Assembly (NCBI GenBank): GCA_020860755.1
Contig: JAJBTQ010000035.1
Coordinates: forward strand, 1 to 37,967
Source of the DNA: Lachnospiraceae bacterium
GTDB taxonomy: Bacteria; Bacillota; Clostridia; Lachnospirales; Lachnospiraceae
Reading direction: 5' to 3'
DNA length: 37,967 nucleotides
In this document: in pieces, positions 1 through 9,785 of the stretch
Numbering within the stretch: the stretch's first letter is position 1
How the letters are laid out: each line of letters starts with the position of its first letter
Made by a program: the position numbers and the translations under genes
Notes under the pieces: model-generated
What the model saw: the letters and a program-made list of their open reading frames with translations, nothing else
What the model was told of the DNA's origin: nothing
Database searches by the model: none

Positions 1-1
1 G

Positions 2-337
2 ACGAACATCTTCAAGTACCCGGAGCTCTCGGATTCTCAAAGCGCCAGCGATCTGCTCAGTGCCTTTGAGGAAAAGGAGGAGCTGCGTGATCTGTTTGAC
101 GGCGGCGGAGAAGATCCGTGTACAGACATTCAGATCTATATCGGAAATGAATCTCCGATCCAGCGCATGCGTGACTGCAGTGTCGTCACCGCCACTTATG
201 AGCTGGGGGACGGGATCCACGGGACTGTGGGGATCGTCGGACCGAAGAGAATGGACTACGAGATGGTGGTAGACAACTTAAAGACATTGAAGCGTCAGCT
301 GGACGGGATATTCAATAAAAAAGAAGAACAGTCATAG
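2..337 (+). CDS. hrcA: Heat-inducible transcription repressor HrcA, C-terminal part
   Basis: This is the last 111 codons of a reading frame that runs in from the left edge and stops at TAG 335-337. The residues (TNIFKYPEL, then a GxEsP stretch, then GIVGPKRMDYE and a final LKRQLDGIF) match the C-terminal part of HrcA, the repressor that binds CIRCE operators and controls the class I heat-shock genes. The GPKRMDY block is the usual C-terminal signature of the family. The DNA-binding N-terminus and any CIRCE element lie outside the window. The gene directly precedes grpE, the normal order in Firmicutes, which supports the call. Confidence 0.93.
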   Translation, partial: TNIFKYPELSDSQSASDLLSAFEEKEELRDLFDGGGEDPCTDIQIYIGNESPIQRMRDCSVVTATYELGDGIHGTVGIVGPKRMDYEMVVDNLKTLKRQLDGIFNKKEEQS

Positions 338-401
338 ATGAGAGATATAGATCCCGGTTGAAAGACGGGACGTTCTCATATGACGGAAAGGCAGGATTTC
401 T

Positions 402-1106
402 ATGGATGATATGAAAGATAATATCAACCGGGTAGATGACGAAGAGGCATTTGCGGAAGAGACTGTTGAAGAGGCAGTCGACTTAGAACCGGACGGGGAG
501 CCAGATGAAAGTGAGTCGGCCGAGACCCCGGACGAAGAAAAACAGCCGGAAGAGAGTCCGGAAGAGAAATCGGAAGAAGAAAAACCGGAAGAGCCGCAGG
601 AAGAGCCTGAGGCATCCGGAGAGGGCGAGTCCGGAAAGGGAAGCCCCTTCCGAAGAAAAGAAAAGAAAGACAAAAAGGATGAGCAGATCGAAGAGCTCAA
701 TGACCGGGTGAGACGGCAGATGGCAGAGTTCGACAATTACCGCAAGAGAACGGAAAAGGAGAAGAGCCAGATGTTCGAGATGGGCGCGAAGAGTGTTCTG
801 GAAAAGATGCTGCCGGTCATCGACAATTTTGAGCGAGGTCTGGCTACCGTCCCCGAAGAAGAACGGGAAGCCGCTTTCGCGGACGGTATGAACAAGATCT
901 ATAAGCAGATGATCACCGTTATGGACGATCTCGGCGTTACGCCGATCGAGGCGGTGGGAGAGGAGTTTGATCCCAATCTTCACAATGCGGTCATGCATGC
1001 CGAGGACGAAGAGGTAGGAGAAAACATCGTTGTCGAGGAACTCCAGAAAGGATACATGTATCGGGATTCCGTATTACGACACAGCATGGTAAAAGTAGCT
1101 AACTGA
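402..1106 (+). CDS. grpE: Nucleotide exchange factor GrpE
   Basis: GrpE is the co-chaperone that releases ADP from DnaK. The 234-residue product has a very acidic, low-complexity N-terminal third (about residues 10-85, rich in Glu, Pro and Ser), then a basic linker and the coiled coil with the family block EFDNYRKRTEKEK. It ends with the beta domain containing EEFDPNLHNAVM and a YMYRDSVLRHSMVKV end. Most GrpE proteins are nearer 180-200 residues, so the acidic extension is long; similar tails are common in clostridial GrpE. The start at ATG 402 follows a GGAAAGGCAGG stretch. It lies 64 bp after hrcA and upstream of dnaK, in the heat-shock operon. Confidence 0.97.
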   Translation: MDDMKDNINRVDDEEAFAEETVEEAVDLEPDGEPDESESAETPDEEKQPEESPEEKSEEEKPEEPQEEPEASGEGESGKGSPFRRKEKKDKKDEQIEELNDRVRRQMAEFDNYRKRTEKEKSQMFEMGAKSVLEKMLPVIDNFERGLATVPEEEREAAFADGMNKIYKQMITVMDDLGVTPIEAVGEEFDPNLHNAVMHAEDEEVGENIVVEELQKGYMYRDSVLRHSMVKVAN

Positions 1107-1164
1107 TATACAGCTACTTACATATAAATTAATTTTTGACATACAGAAAAAATAAGATAAATAG

Positions 1165-3084
<1,920 letters not shown>

Positions 3085-3100
3085 GCAGGATCAGCAAAAG

Positions 3101-3133
3101 CCCTGTGTGGGACGGTATCCGTCCCGTACAGGG
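3101..3133 (+). promoter_or_regulatory. Intercistronic hairpin between dnaK and dnaJ
   Basis: The arms 3101-3115 and 3119-3133 pair over 15 bp with two G-U pairs and a 3-nt loop (TAT). Flanking AGCAAAAG (3093-3100) and CTTTTGGCT can extend the stem. There is no run of T immediately after the stem, so it is not a standard terminator. It may set the relative dosage of DnaK and DnaJ by stabilising or processing the mRNA, which is inference. Confidence 0.6.
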
Positions 3134-3172
3134 CAATGCTCTGCTTTTGGCTGTGAAGGGATTTGATGAGTT

Positions 3173-4336
3173 ATGGCAGAACAGAAACGAGATTATTATG
3201 AGGTCCTCGGCGTTAGCCGCGGGGCCGATGATGCCGAGATAAAAAAGGCATACCGCAAGCTGGCAAAACAGTATCATCCGGATGCGAATCCGGGCGATGC
3301 GGAGGCGGAAAAGAAGTTTAAAGAGGCATCTGAGGCTTACGCCGTGCTGAGTGACGCGGAAAAAAGAAAACAGTATGATCAGTTCGGTCATGCCGCCTTT
3401 GAGGGCGGCGCGGGCGGAGCCGGCGGCTTCGATTTCTCCGATATGGATATCAACGATATCTTCGGCAGTTTTGGAGATATTTTCGGAGATCTCTTTGGAG
3501 GAGGGGGCACCAGAAGAGGAGGCGGCAGCACCGGGCCTATGAAGGGAGCAAACCTTCGGACCGCGGTGACGATCACATTCCTCGAGGCAGTCTCCGGCTG
3601 CGAGAAAGAGATCGAGCTGGTCTTAAAAGACCCGTGTGATGCCTGTCATGCGACCGGCGCAAAGCCCGGGACAAAGCCTGAGACCTGCCCGAAGTGCGGC
3701 GGTAAGGGGAGAGTCGTTGTCTCCCAGCAGTCGCTGTTCGGCATGGTGCAAAATGTGCAGGATTGCCCGGACTGCGGAGGAACCGGACAGATCATAAAAG
3801 AGAAGTGTCCGGTCTGCCACGGCACCGGCTATGTGTCCTCCAGAAAGAAGGTCACGGTGACAATACCGGCAGGCATAGATGACGGACAGAGTGTCCGTAT
3901 TCGGGACAGAGGTGAACCGGGAATTAACGGAGGGCCCAGAGGAGACCTCCTCGTGGAGATCAGAATTGCCCGACACCCGGTCTTTGAGCGGGAGGGAATG
4001 AATATCTATTCCGACGCTCCGATCTCCTATGCGCTGGCTGTATTGGGCGGCGATATCCGGATCAACACTGTGGACGGCGATGTCGTCTGCACCGTGAAGC
4101 CGGGTACTCAGACGGATACACAGATCCGCTTAAAAGGAAAAGGGGTTCCGTCACTGCGCAATCCGAATCAGCGCGGGGATCACTATGTGACACTTGTGGT
4201 ACAGGTGCCAACAAAGCTTTCAAAGGAAGCAAAAGATGCGCTTAAAACGTTCGATGAGCTCTCCGGAAATACGCTGCAAAAGGCGTCCGAGGAAGGGGTC
4301 AAACAGGAGAAGCGCAAACGCAAGAAAAATAAATAG
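3173..4336 (+). CDS. dnaJ: Chaperone protein DnaJ (type I Hsp40)
   Basis: DnaJ delivers unfolded substrates to DnaK and stimulates its ATPase. The 387-residue product has the J domain (residues about 5-70) with the catalytic HPD in QYHPDANPG, then a Gly/Phe-rich linker ([23 protein letters not shown]). Next is a zinc domain with four CxxCxGxG-type repeats ([32 protein letters not shown]) and the two C-terminal peptide-binding domains. All elements of a type I DnaJ are intact. It ends the heat-shock operon. The start is ATG 3173, 88 bp after dnaK and beyond the intercistronic hairpin. Confidence 0.98.
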   Translation: MAEQKRDYYEVLGVSRGADDAEIKKAYRKLAKQYHPDANPGDAEAEKKFKEASEAYAVLSDAEKRKQYDQFGHAAFEGGAGGAGGFDFSDMDINDIFGSFGDIFGDLFGGGGTRRGGGSTGPMKGANLRTAVTITFLEAVSGCEKEIELVLKDPCDACHATGAKPGTKPETCPKCGGKGRVVVSQQSLFGMVQNVQDCPDCGGTGQIIKEKCPVCHGTGYVSSRKKVTVTIPAGIDDGQSVRIRDRGEPGINGGPRGDLLVEIRIARHPVFEREGMNIYSDAPISYALAVLGGDIRINTVDGDVVCTVKPGTQTDTQIRLKGKGVPSLRNPNQRGDHYVTLVVQVPTKLSKEAKDALKTFDELSGNTLQKASEEGVKQEKRKRKKNK

Positions 4337-4358
4337 AGTTTGTTAGTAATTACCAAAG

Positions 4359-4432
4359 TGGGCAGGTGTGAAAACGAATTCAATGCGGGCCTGACACGGC
4401 GCCGCTTTTGAACCCGTTTTCACACCTGCCCA
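4359..4432. repeat. Large inverted repeat after dnaJ
   Basis: The arms 4359-4376 and 4415-4432 are perfect 18-bp inverted repeats (left arm begins TGGGCAGGTG) around a 38-nt GC-rich loop. No T run follows, so it does not look like a simple Rho-independent terminator. It may be a transcript 3'-end stabiliser for the heat-shock operon or a dispersed intergenic repeat. No second copy was noticed in this window. Confidence 0.6.
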
Positions 4433-4485
4433 TATCAGTTGCAGAAAAAAGAAATGAATCCGACAGGATACACAGATGAGGCGGA

Positions 4486-6171
4486 ATGATGAAAAGCAGT
4501 TCGGAACTTAAGCAGATGTTAAAGCAGGTCGATCACAAGGGCTACCCGGCATACAAGTCTCTGCGCGGGCAGTATGATTTTGGAGACTTTGTGCTTATGG
4601 TCGATCATGTACAAGGTGATCCGTTCGCTGCGCCGAGCAGTGTAAGTGTAAGCGTTCCGATGGCCAAGGCAGCGTTTCCGGATGAGTACCGGGACAAGGA
4701 GTATTCGCGTACTGCACTGGAGGATGCCCTGCTGCGGAAGTTCTCCGGGGAGATCGCGCGCTGCAGCTTTAAGGCCAAAGGTTCCGGAAAGAGCGGGTTG
4801 TTCGCGACCAGCCGCCCGGGACCAGAGATCCTTCGGCGCTCCGCGATGTGTGTCACCGCGCAGGCGGTAACGGCACGCTTTGAGGTCGGATTTCCGGCCA
4901 ACGGAAGGACGATCAATGCCCGGGAACTGGAGAAGATGCTCTTTGAGTTTCTTCCTCCTGCCGTTACACAGAGCCTTTTCTACCGAAACTGGGATAAGAA
5001 GATCTTACAAAATGTCTATGAACTCTCTGTAGACCAGCACTATATCCGGCAGGAGCTTCCAAAGCGGAAGCTGATCGCTTTCCTTGCGGAGGGGAGCATC
5101 CTGCCGAGGATGAGCGGTGTATCGAGCAAGCCGCTTAAGAACGCGGTGCCGCTTTCTGTGCCGGATTCCATGCGGGTAGATCTTAATCTGCCCTGTCACG
5201 GCCCGATCAGCGGACTGGGTATCCCGGAGGGAGTCACGCTGATCATCGGCGGGGGATACCACGGAAAGTCGACCCTGCTCACAGCACTGGAGCAGGGGGT
5301 CTACAACCACATCGCCGGAGACGGCAGGGAGTACGCGATCACGGAGGATACGGCGCTTAAGATCCGGGCTGAGGACGGGCGCTCGGTTCAGAATCTGGAT
5401 CTGTCCCTGTTTATCCACAACCTTCCGAACGGAAAGGACACAACATGTTTTTCCACCGTTGACGCAAGCGGGAGCACTTCCCAGGCAGCTGCGGTCATGG
5501 AAGGAATTGAGATGGGGAGTCACACGTTTTTGATCGACGAGGATACTTCCGCCACAAACTTTCTGGTGCGGGATGAGTTTATGCAGAAGATCGTCCACGG
5601 AGACAAGGAACCGATCACCCCGTTCTGCGCCAGAGTGAGGGACCTCTATGAGAAGGCCGGCGTCTCTACTGTGCTTGTGGCCGGGAGCAGCGGCGCGTTT
5701 TTCCATATGGCGGACACGGTGATCCAGATGGATTCCTATCATCCGCTCGATGTGAAGGGGCGGGTAGAGCGCTTTTTGCCTGACTATCCGCTGCCGGAGT
5801 TCGCAGCCGGTGAATTTGCGCTCACGCAGGAGGACCGGGCGTTTTGGGGACGGGGCCTGCGGCGCAATGACAGGATCAAGACAAAGGTGATGACGACGGA
5901 CGGCTTTTCCATTAACCGCGAGATGGTGGATTTAAGATATGTGGAGCAGCTGATCGACAGTGAGCAGACCGCAGCGCTGGCCGGGATGTTAAAATATGCT
6001 CTGACACACCTTTCCGGCACCTCCACTGTGAGACAGGTCGCCGGGATGCTTGACGGCCTGGCGCGGCAAAAAGGGATAGATGCATTTATGGACGGATACG
6101 CATACTGCGGTATGGCTCTGCCAAGGATCCAGGAAATCTATGCCATGCTGAACCGGTACCGGGGAAAGTGA
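4486..6171 (+). CDS. Predicted ATPase of the ABC class (COG3044-like)
   Basis: The 561-residue soluble protein has a divergent ABC-type nucleotide-binding core with Walker A GGGYHGKST at about residues 255-263 and a Walker B-like block HTFLIDEDTSATNF (about 345-360). No membrane segments or transporter partners are seen. The overall pattern matches the widespread bacterial family annotated as predicted ATPase of the ABC class, a single-chain protein whose cellular role is not established. An N-terminal domain (residues 1-240) and a helical C-terminus flank the ATPase core. The start is ATG 4486, with a second Met directly after it; the ribosome site (GAGGCGGA) is modest. It lies alone between the dnaJ repeat and the tRNA gene. 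Confidence 0.8.
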   Translation: MMKSSSELKQMLKQVDHKGYPAYKSLRGQYDFGDFVLMVDHVQGDPFAAPSSVSVSVPMAKAAFPDEYRDKEYSRTALEDALLRKFSGEIARCSFKAKGSGKSGLFATSRPGPEILRRSAMCVTAQAVTARFEVGFPANGRTINARELEKMLFEFLPPAVTQSLFYRNWDKKILQNVYELSVDQHYIRQELPKRKLIAFLAEGSILPRMSGVSSKPLKNAVPLSVPDSMRVDLNLPCHGPISGLGIPEGVTLIIGGGYHGKSTLLTALEQGVYNHIAGDGREYAITEDTALKIRAEDGRSVQNLDLSLFIHNLPNGKDTTCFSTVDASGSTSQAAAVMEGIEMGSHTFLIDEDTSATNFLVRDEFMQKIVHGDKEPITPFCARVRDLYEKAGVSTVLVAGSSGAFFHMADTVIQMDSYHPLDVKGRVERFLPDYPLPEFAAGEFALTQEDRAFWGRGLRRNDRIKTKVMTTDGFSINREMVDLRYVEQLIDSEQTAALAGMLKYALTHLSGTSTVRQVAGMLDGLARQKGIDAFMDGYAYCGMALPRIQEIYAMLNRYRGK

Positions 6172-6181
6172 CAAAAAAGAG

Positions 6182-6210
6182 TTGCTTTTTTTGGTTGGAT
6201 TCTTTATAAT
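6182..6210 (+). promoter_or_regulatory. Promoter of the tRNA-Thr gene
   Basis: A sigma-A type promoter is seen with -35 TTGCTT (6182-6187), a 17-bp spacer and a perfect -10 TATAAT (6205-6210). It lies 11 bp before the tRNA 5' end, so the transcript leader would be very short. It starts just 10 bp after the stop of the upstream ATPase gene. Confidence 0.8.
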
Positions 6211-6221
6211 GATGTTTGCTT

Positions 6222-6294
6222 GCTTCGATGGCTCAGTTGGTAGAGCGACGCACTCGTAATGCGTAGGTCGTGGGTTCGAGTCCCATTCGAAGCT
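6222..6294 (+). tRNA. tRNA-Thr (anticodon CGT)
   Basis: The cloverleaf is complete. The acceptor stem GCTTCGA/TCGAAGC encloses a D arm GCTC/GAGC. The anticodon stem ACGCA/TGCGT holds the loop CTCGTAA, and the T arm GTGGG-TTCGAGT-CCCAT follows. The anticodon CGT reads ACG (Thr). The discriminator base is T and the CCA end is not encoded. It has its own promoter upstream and terminator downstream, so it is a single-gene transcription unit. Confidence 0.96.
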
Positions 6295-6305
6295 CGAGGA
6301 AAAGA

Positions 6306-6335
6306 CTGCAGATGCCGGCGGGCGTCTGCAGTTTT
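6306..6335 (+). terminator. Rho-independent terminator of the tRNA gene
   Basis: An 11-bp stem (6306-6316 with 6321-6331, one G-U pair) with a GGCG loop is followed by TTTT. It lies 11 bp after the tRNA. Confidence 0.85.
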
Positions 6336-6381
6336 AACTTTACATTATTTAAGAATTTTGCTTTTTGCCTCTAGAAATAGG

Positions 6382-6410
6382 TTGTAAAAGCCCCAGGAAT
6401 CGTATAAAAT
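6382..6410 (+). promoter_or_regulatory. Possible promoter of queH
   Basis: TTGTAA (6382-6387) and TAAAAT (6405-6410) are separated by 17 bp. The predicted transcription start would fall within a few bases of the ATG at 6420, giving an almost leaderless mRNA. TATAAA at 6403-6408 is an alternative -10 with a short 15-bp spacer. Confidence 0.45.
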
Positions 6411-6419
6411 AAATTAGCT

Positions 6420-7025
6420 ATGAGTAATTATCAAAAAGATATGGATAAAAAACTTCAAAAGCTTATGGAGACGGGGATGGTCCCGCGGCTTTTGCTTCAC
6501 AGCTGCTGCGCGCCCTGCAGCAGTTATGTGCTGGAGTACCTCTCCCGGTATTTTCAGATCACGGTGTTTTTCTATAATCCGAATATTACGGATGAAGAGG
6601 AATACCGGCGTCGGGTGGAGGAACAAACGCGTCTGATCTCGATCATGGAGTTTCAGCACCCGGTCTCCTTTGTAGAGGGAAAGTATGAGCCGGAACGCTT
6701 CTTTGAGGTGACTAAGGGATTGGAAAAGGCTCCGGAGGGCGGAAAGCGCTGCAAAAAATGCTTTGAGCTTCGCCTTTCCGAGGCAGCTAAGATAGCTGAC
6801 AAGGCAGGTTTTGACTATTTTGCCACGACGCTTACCGTAAGCCCTCAAAAGGACGCGAAGGCCATCAACAAGATCGGAGAGGAGATTGCGGAGCAGTATG
6901 AGGTACTCGAGTATCTTCCGTCTGATTTTAAAAAGAAGAACGGCTATAAGAGGTCTGTGGAGTTGTCCACATGGTATGAGCTGTACCGGCAGGATTACTG
7001 CGGGTGCGTTTATTCGAAAAAATAA
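6420..7025 (+). CDS. queH: Epoxyqueuosine reductase QueH
   Basis: QueH carries out the last step of queuosine biosynthesis, reducing epoxyqueuosine to queuosine in tRNA; it is the non-orthologous replacement for QueG. The 201-residue product has the family Cys pattern: HSCCAPCSSY (Cys29, 30, 33), RCKKC in the middle and DYCGCVY near the C-terminus, expected to hold the Fe-S cluster and the redox pair. The block FATTLTVSPQKDAKAIN is also typical. The start at ATG 6420 is chosen because family members begin with a short charged helix like MSNYQKDMDKK. No Shine-Dalgarno sequence is visible before it. It lies upstream of argH with a 26-bp gap. Confidence 0.9.
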   Translation: MSNYQKDMDKKLQKLMETGMVPRLLLHSCCAPCSSYVLEYLSRYFQITVFFYNPNITDEEEYRRRVEEQTRLISIMEFQHPVSFVEGKYEPERFFEVTKGLEKAPEGGKRCKKCFELRLSEAAKIADKAGFDYFATTLTVSPQKDAKAINKIGEEIAEQYEVLEYLPSDFKKKNGYKRSVELSTWYELYRQDYCGCVYSKK

Positions 7026-7051
7026 CGAAATAAACAGAAAGGGTGACATAT

Positions 7052-8449
7052 ATGGCACAGTTGTGGGGCGGACGGTTTACAAAAGATACGGATGAGCTGG
7101 CGTACGCCTTTAACGCATCGATCTTATTTGATCAGAAATTTTTCAAACAGGATATCGAGGGCAGCAAGGCGCATGTGCGCATGCTGGCAGCGCAGGGGAT
7201 CCTGACCGGACAGGAGTCGGAGGAAATCCTTACGTGTCTGGATGAGATCTGTGCCGATGTTGAGAGCGGCGCGCTGGCCATCACGGAGGAATATGAGGAC
7301 ATCCACAGTTTTGTGGAGGCGGTCTTGATCGACCGGATCGGCGATACCGGGAAGAAGCTTCACACCGGCCGGAGCCGGAACGATCAGGTGGCGCTCGATA
7401 TGCGCCTTTATACACGGCTGGAGATCTGCTATACAGATCTGCTCTTAAAGGAACTTCTGGAGACGCTTTATAAGATCATGGAGGAGAACCTGGACACGGT
7501 CATGCCCGGGTTTACCCATCTGCAAAAAGCACAGCCGGTAACACTGGCCCATCACGTGGGGGCCTATTTTGAGATGTTCCGGCGTGACCGGGGACGGCTG
7601 CACGACATCTATGAGCGGATGAATTACTGTCCGCTTGGCGCAGGCGCGCTGGCGGGTACCACCTATCCGCTGGATCGGGAGCTCACCGCAAAGGAGCTGG
7701 ACTTTTACGGTCCGACGTTAAACAGCATGGATTCCGTGTCTGATCGGGACTATGTGATCGAGCTTTTATCGGCGCTGTCCACGATCATGATGCACTTAAG
7801 CCGGTTTTGTGAGGAGATCATCCTCTGGAACTCAGACGAATATCGGTTTGTGGAGATCGATGACGCCTACAGCACCGGAAGCAGCATCATGCCTCAGAAG
7901 AAGAATCCGGATATCGCGGAACTCGTGCGGGGCAAGACCGGGAGGGTTTACGGGGCCCTTGTCTCGATCCTTACCACGATGAAAGGACTGCCCCTCGCAT
8001 ACAATAAGGATATGCAGGAGGACAAAGAGCTGACCTTTGACGCGATCGACACGGTGAAGGGCTGTCTGGCCATGTTTACCGGCATGATCGCGACCATGCA
8101 CTTTCATGCGGACCGGATGCGGGAGAGCGCAAAGCGCGGTTTTACCAATGCGACGGACGCGGCAGACTATCTGGTCGGCCGGGGAGTCCCGTTTCGGGAT
8201 GCCCACGGGATCATCGGGCAGATCGTGCTTACCTGTATGGAGCGGGGTATTGCCATTGAGGATCTGACCCTTGAGGAGCTGCAGACGTTTTGTCCCGCTT
8301 TCGAGGAGGATGTCTTTGATGCGATTTCTTTAGATGCCTGTGTCGACCGGCGTCTCACGATCGGAGCGCCCGGCAGGGAAGCCATGGAGCAGGCCCTTGC
8401 CGCGCAGCGCGCGTATCTTGCGGAGGATTGGCCGGCAAAGGAGCACTGA
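7052..8449 (+). CDS. argH: Argininosuccinate lyase
   Basis: ArgH cleaves argininosuccinate to arginine and fumarate, the last step of arginine synthesis. The 465-residue product starts MAQLWGGRFTKDTDELAYAFNAS, a typical ArgH N-terminus. It contains HTGRSRNDQVALD and the fumarase/aspartase superfamily signature GSSIMPQKKNP in the flexible catalytic loop. The start ATG 7052 is preferred over an in-frame GTG at 7043 because AGAAAGGG (7036-7043) is well placed for it. Length and motifs are complete. No other arginine genes are nearby. Confidence 0.97.
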   Translation: MAQLWGGRFTKDTDELAYAFNASILFDQKFFKQDIEGSKAHVRMLAAQGILTGQESEEILTCLDEICADVESGALAITEEYEDIHSFVEAVLIDRIGDTGKKLHTGRSRNDQVALDMRLYTRLEICYTDLLLKELLETLYKIMEENLDTVMPGFTHLQKAQPVTLAHHVGAYFEMFRRDRGRLHDIYERMNYCPLGAGALAGTTYPLDRELTAKELDFYGPTLNSMDSVSDRDYVIELLSALSTIMMHLSRFCEEIILWNSDEYRFVEIDDAYSTGSSIMPQKKNPDIAELVRGKTGRVYGALVSILTTMKGLPLAYNKDMQEDKELTFDAIDTVKGCLAMFTGMIATMHFHADRMRESAKRGFTNATDAADYLVGRGVPFRDAHGIIGQIVLTCMERGIAIEDLTLEELQTFCPAFEEDVFDAISLDACVDRRLTIGAPGREAMEQALAAQRAYLAEDWPAKEH

Positions 8450-8508
8450 CACAGTGGCAGCAAAAAATGATGTATGGGTGGTAATTTTAACCATTGGAGG
8501 AATAAAAA

Positions 8509-9600
8509 TTGAGTGAGAAACTGAGAGTCGGAATACTGGGCGGCACCGGAATGGTAGGGCAGAGATTTCTCTCCCTGCTGGAAGAACATCCGTGGTTTGA
8601 GGTGACGACGATCGCGGCAAGTCCGCGTTCCGCCGGACAGCGCTATGAAGATGCGGTCGCAGACCGGTGGAAGATGACAACACCGATGCCGGAAGCCGTG
8701 AAAGATATCGTTGTGATGAATGTCAATGAGGTCGAGCGGGTGGCAGCCGATGTGGATTTTGTGTTCAGCGCCGTGGATATGTCGAAGGACGAGATCAGAG
8801 CGATCGAGGAAGCCTACGCGAAGACCGAGACGCCGGTGGTCTCCAACAACAGTGCGCACCGCTGGACACCCGATGTTCCGATGGTCGTGCCGGAGATCAA
8901 TCCGCAGCATATGGAAGTGATCAAATATCAAAAGCAAAGGCTCGGCACATCGCGGGGATTTATCGCAGTGAAGCCGAACTGTTCCATTCAATCTTACGCG
9001 CCCGTCTTATCGGCGTGGATGGAGTATGAGCCGTATGAAGTCGTGGCGACCACCTATCAGGCGATCTCCGGTGCCGGAAAGACATTTGCCGACTGGCCCG
9101 AGATGGTGGAGAACGTGATCCCATATATCAGCGGCGAGGAGGAAAAGTCGGAAAAGGAACCCCTTCGTCTCTGGGGAAGCATAGATGAAGAAAAGGGCGT
9201 GATCATCCCGGCAACGTCTCCTGTGATTACCAGCCAGTGCGTGCGTGTGCCGGTATTAAACGGACACACGGCGGCTGTGTTTGTAAAGTTTAAAAAGAAT
9301 CCGACAAAGGAGGAACTCATCCGTAAGATGACGGAGTACTCCGGTATCCCCCAAGAGCTCGGACTTCCGAGCGCGCCGGCGCAGTTTATCCGATACATGG
9401 AGGAAGACGACCGTCCGCAGGTGAAACTGGACGTGGACTACGAGTACGGCATGGGCATCAGCGTTGGCCGGCTCAGAGAGGATACGGTCTACGACTGGAA
9501 GTTTATCGGACTCTCCCACAACACGATCCGCGGAGCGGCCGGGGGAGCGGTTCTTTGCGCGGAGCTTTTGACGGCTCAGGAATACATCGGGGCGAAGTGA
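8509..9600 (+). CDS. asd: Aspartate-semialdehyde dehydrogenase
   Basis: Asd reduces aspartyl phosphate to aspartate semialdehyde with NADPH, feeding lysine/diaminopimelate, threonine and methionine synthesis. The 363-residue product has the nucleotide-binding start GILGGTGMVGQRF, the active-site Cys158 in KPNCSIQSY and the C-terminal Rossmann/dimer domain. Its length and the active-site sequence point to the longer archaeal/fungal-type branch, which is common in clostridia. The start is TTG 8509, placed 8 bp after a strong GGAGG (8496-8500); no ATG fits. It follows argH by 59 bp. Confidence 0.95.
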   Translation: MSEKLRVGILGGTGMVGQRFLSLLEEHPWFEVTTIAASPRSAGQRYEDAVADRWKMTTPMPEAVKDIVVMNVNEVERVAADVDFVFSAVDMSKDEIRAIEEAYAKTETPVVSNNSAHRWTPDVPMVVPEINPQHMEVIKYQKQRLGTSRGFIAVKPNCSIQSYAPVLSAWMEYEPYEVVATTYQAISGAGKTFADWPEMVENVIPYISGEEEKSEKEPLRLWGSIDEEKGVIIPATSPVITSQCVRVPVLNGHTAAVFVKFKKNPTKEELIRKMTEYSGIPQELGLPSAPAQFIRYMEEDDRPQVKLDVDYEYGMGISVGRLREDTVYDWKFIGLSHNTIRGAAGGAVLCAELLTAQEYIGAK

Positions 9601-9606
9601 TTTTTA

Positions 9607-9636
9607 TTGACAAACTTAGTCTATACCAAGTAAAAT
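9607..9636 (+). promoter_or_regulatory. Promoter upstream of hydF
   Basis: A perfect -35 TTGACA (9607-9612) is followed by an 18-bp spacer and TAAAAT (9631-9636). It starts 7 bp after the asd stop codon. It drives a leader of about 140 nt before hydF and is the best visible promoter for the whole downstream cofactor island. Confidence 0.75.
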
Positions 9637-9642
9637 ACAGCT

Positions 9643-9785
9643 TAACAATATCATATGGCCTGTGTCATGCATCTGACCACAAGGTATACACCTGAAGGGG
9701 AAGACAAGTGATCGTGTCATACCAGTTTATGATACCCTTGTACCCCAGTTCGGTACAGGGGGTTTTTTTATTTAAGAGGGGGAAA
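9643..9785 (+). promoter_or_regulatory. Structured leader of hydF, possible attenuator or riboswitch
   Basis: The leader can form a CCTGTG/CACAAGG stem with one bulge (9659-9683). It can also form a hairpin GTGTCATA/TATGATAC (9714-9721 with 9728-9735) and a terminator (9735-9769). GGTAT (9683-9687) can pair with ATACC (9719-9723), and GACA with TGTC (9715-9718). These pairings compete with the second hairpin, so alternative folds are possible. I do not recognise the sequence as any known riboswitch class. A structured leader with a terminator before the coding region argues for premature-termination control of hydF and perhaps the genes after it. Confidence 0.5.
9735..9769 (+). terminator. 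Terminator within the hydF leader
   Basis: A 10-bp stem (9735-9744 with 9752-9761), a 7-nt loop and then GG... a run of seven T (9763-9769) form a textbook intrinsic terminator. It lies between the promoter and the hydF ribosome site, so it can only act as a regulated attenuator, or it would block hydF expression. Confidence 0.8.

Noticed and set aside
402-998. Antisense Ser-rich and Phe-rich frames over grpE
   Set aside because: They mirror the Glu-rich codons of grpE and show no independent coding features.
9708-9785. N-terminal extension of hydF by 26 codons
   Set aside because: It runs through the leader terminator and has no homology to HydF; ATG 9786 has a strong ribosome site and family-like start.
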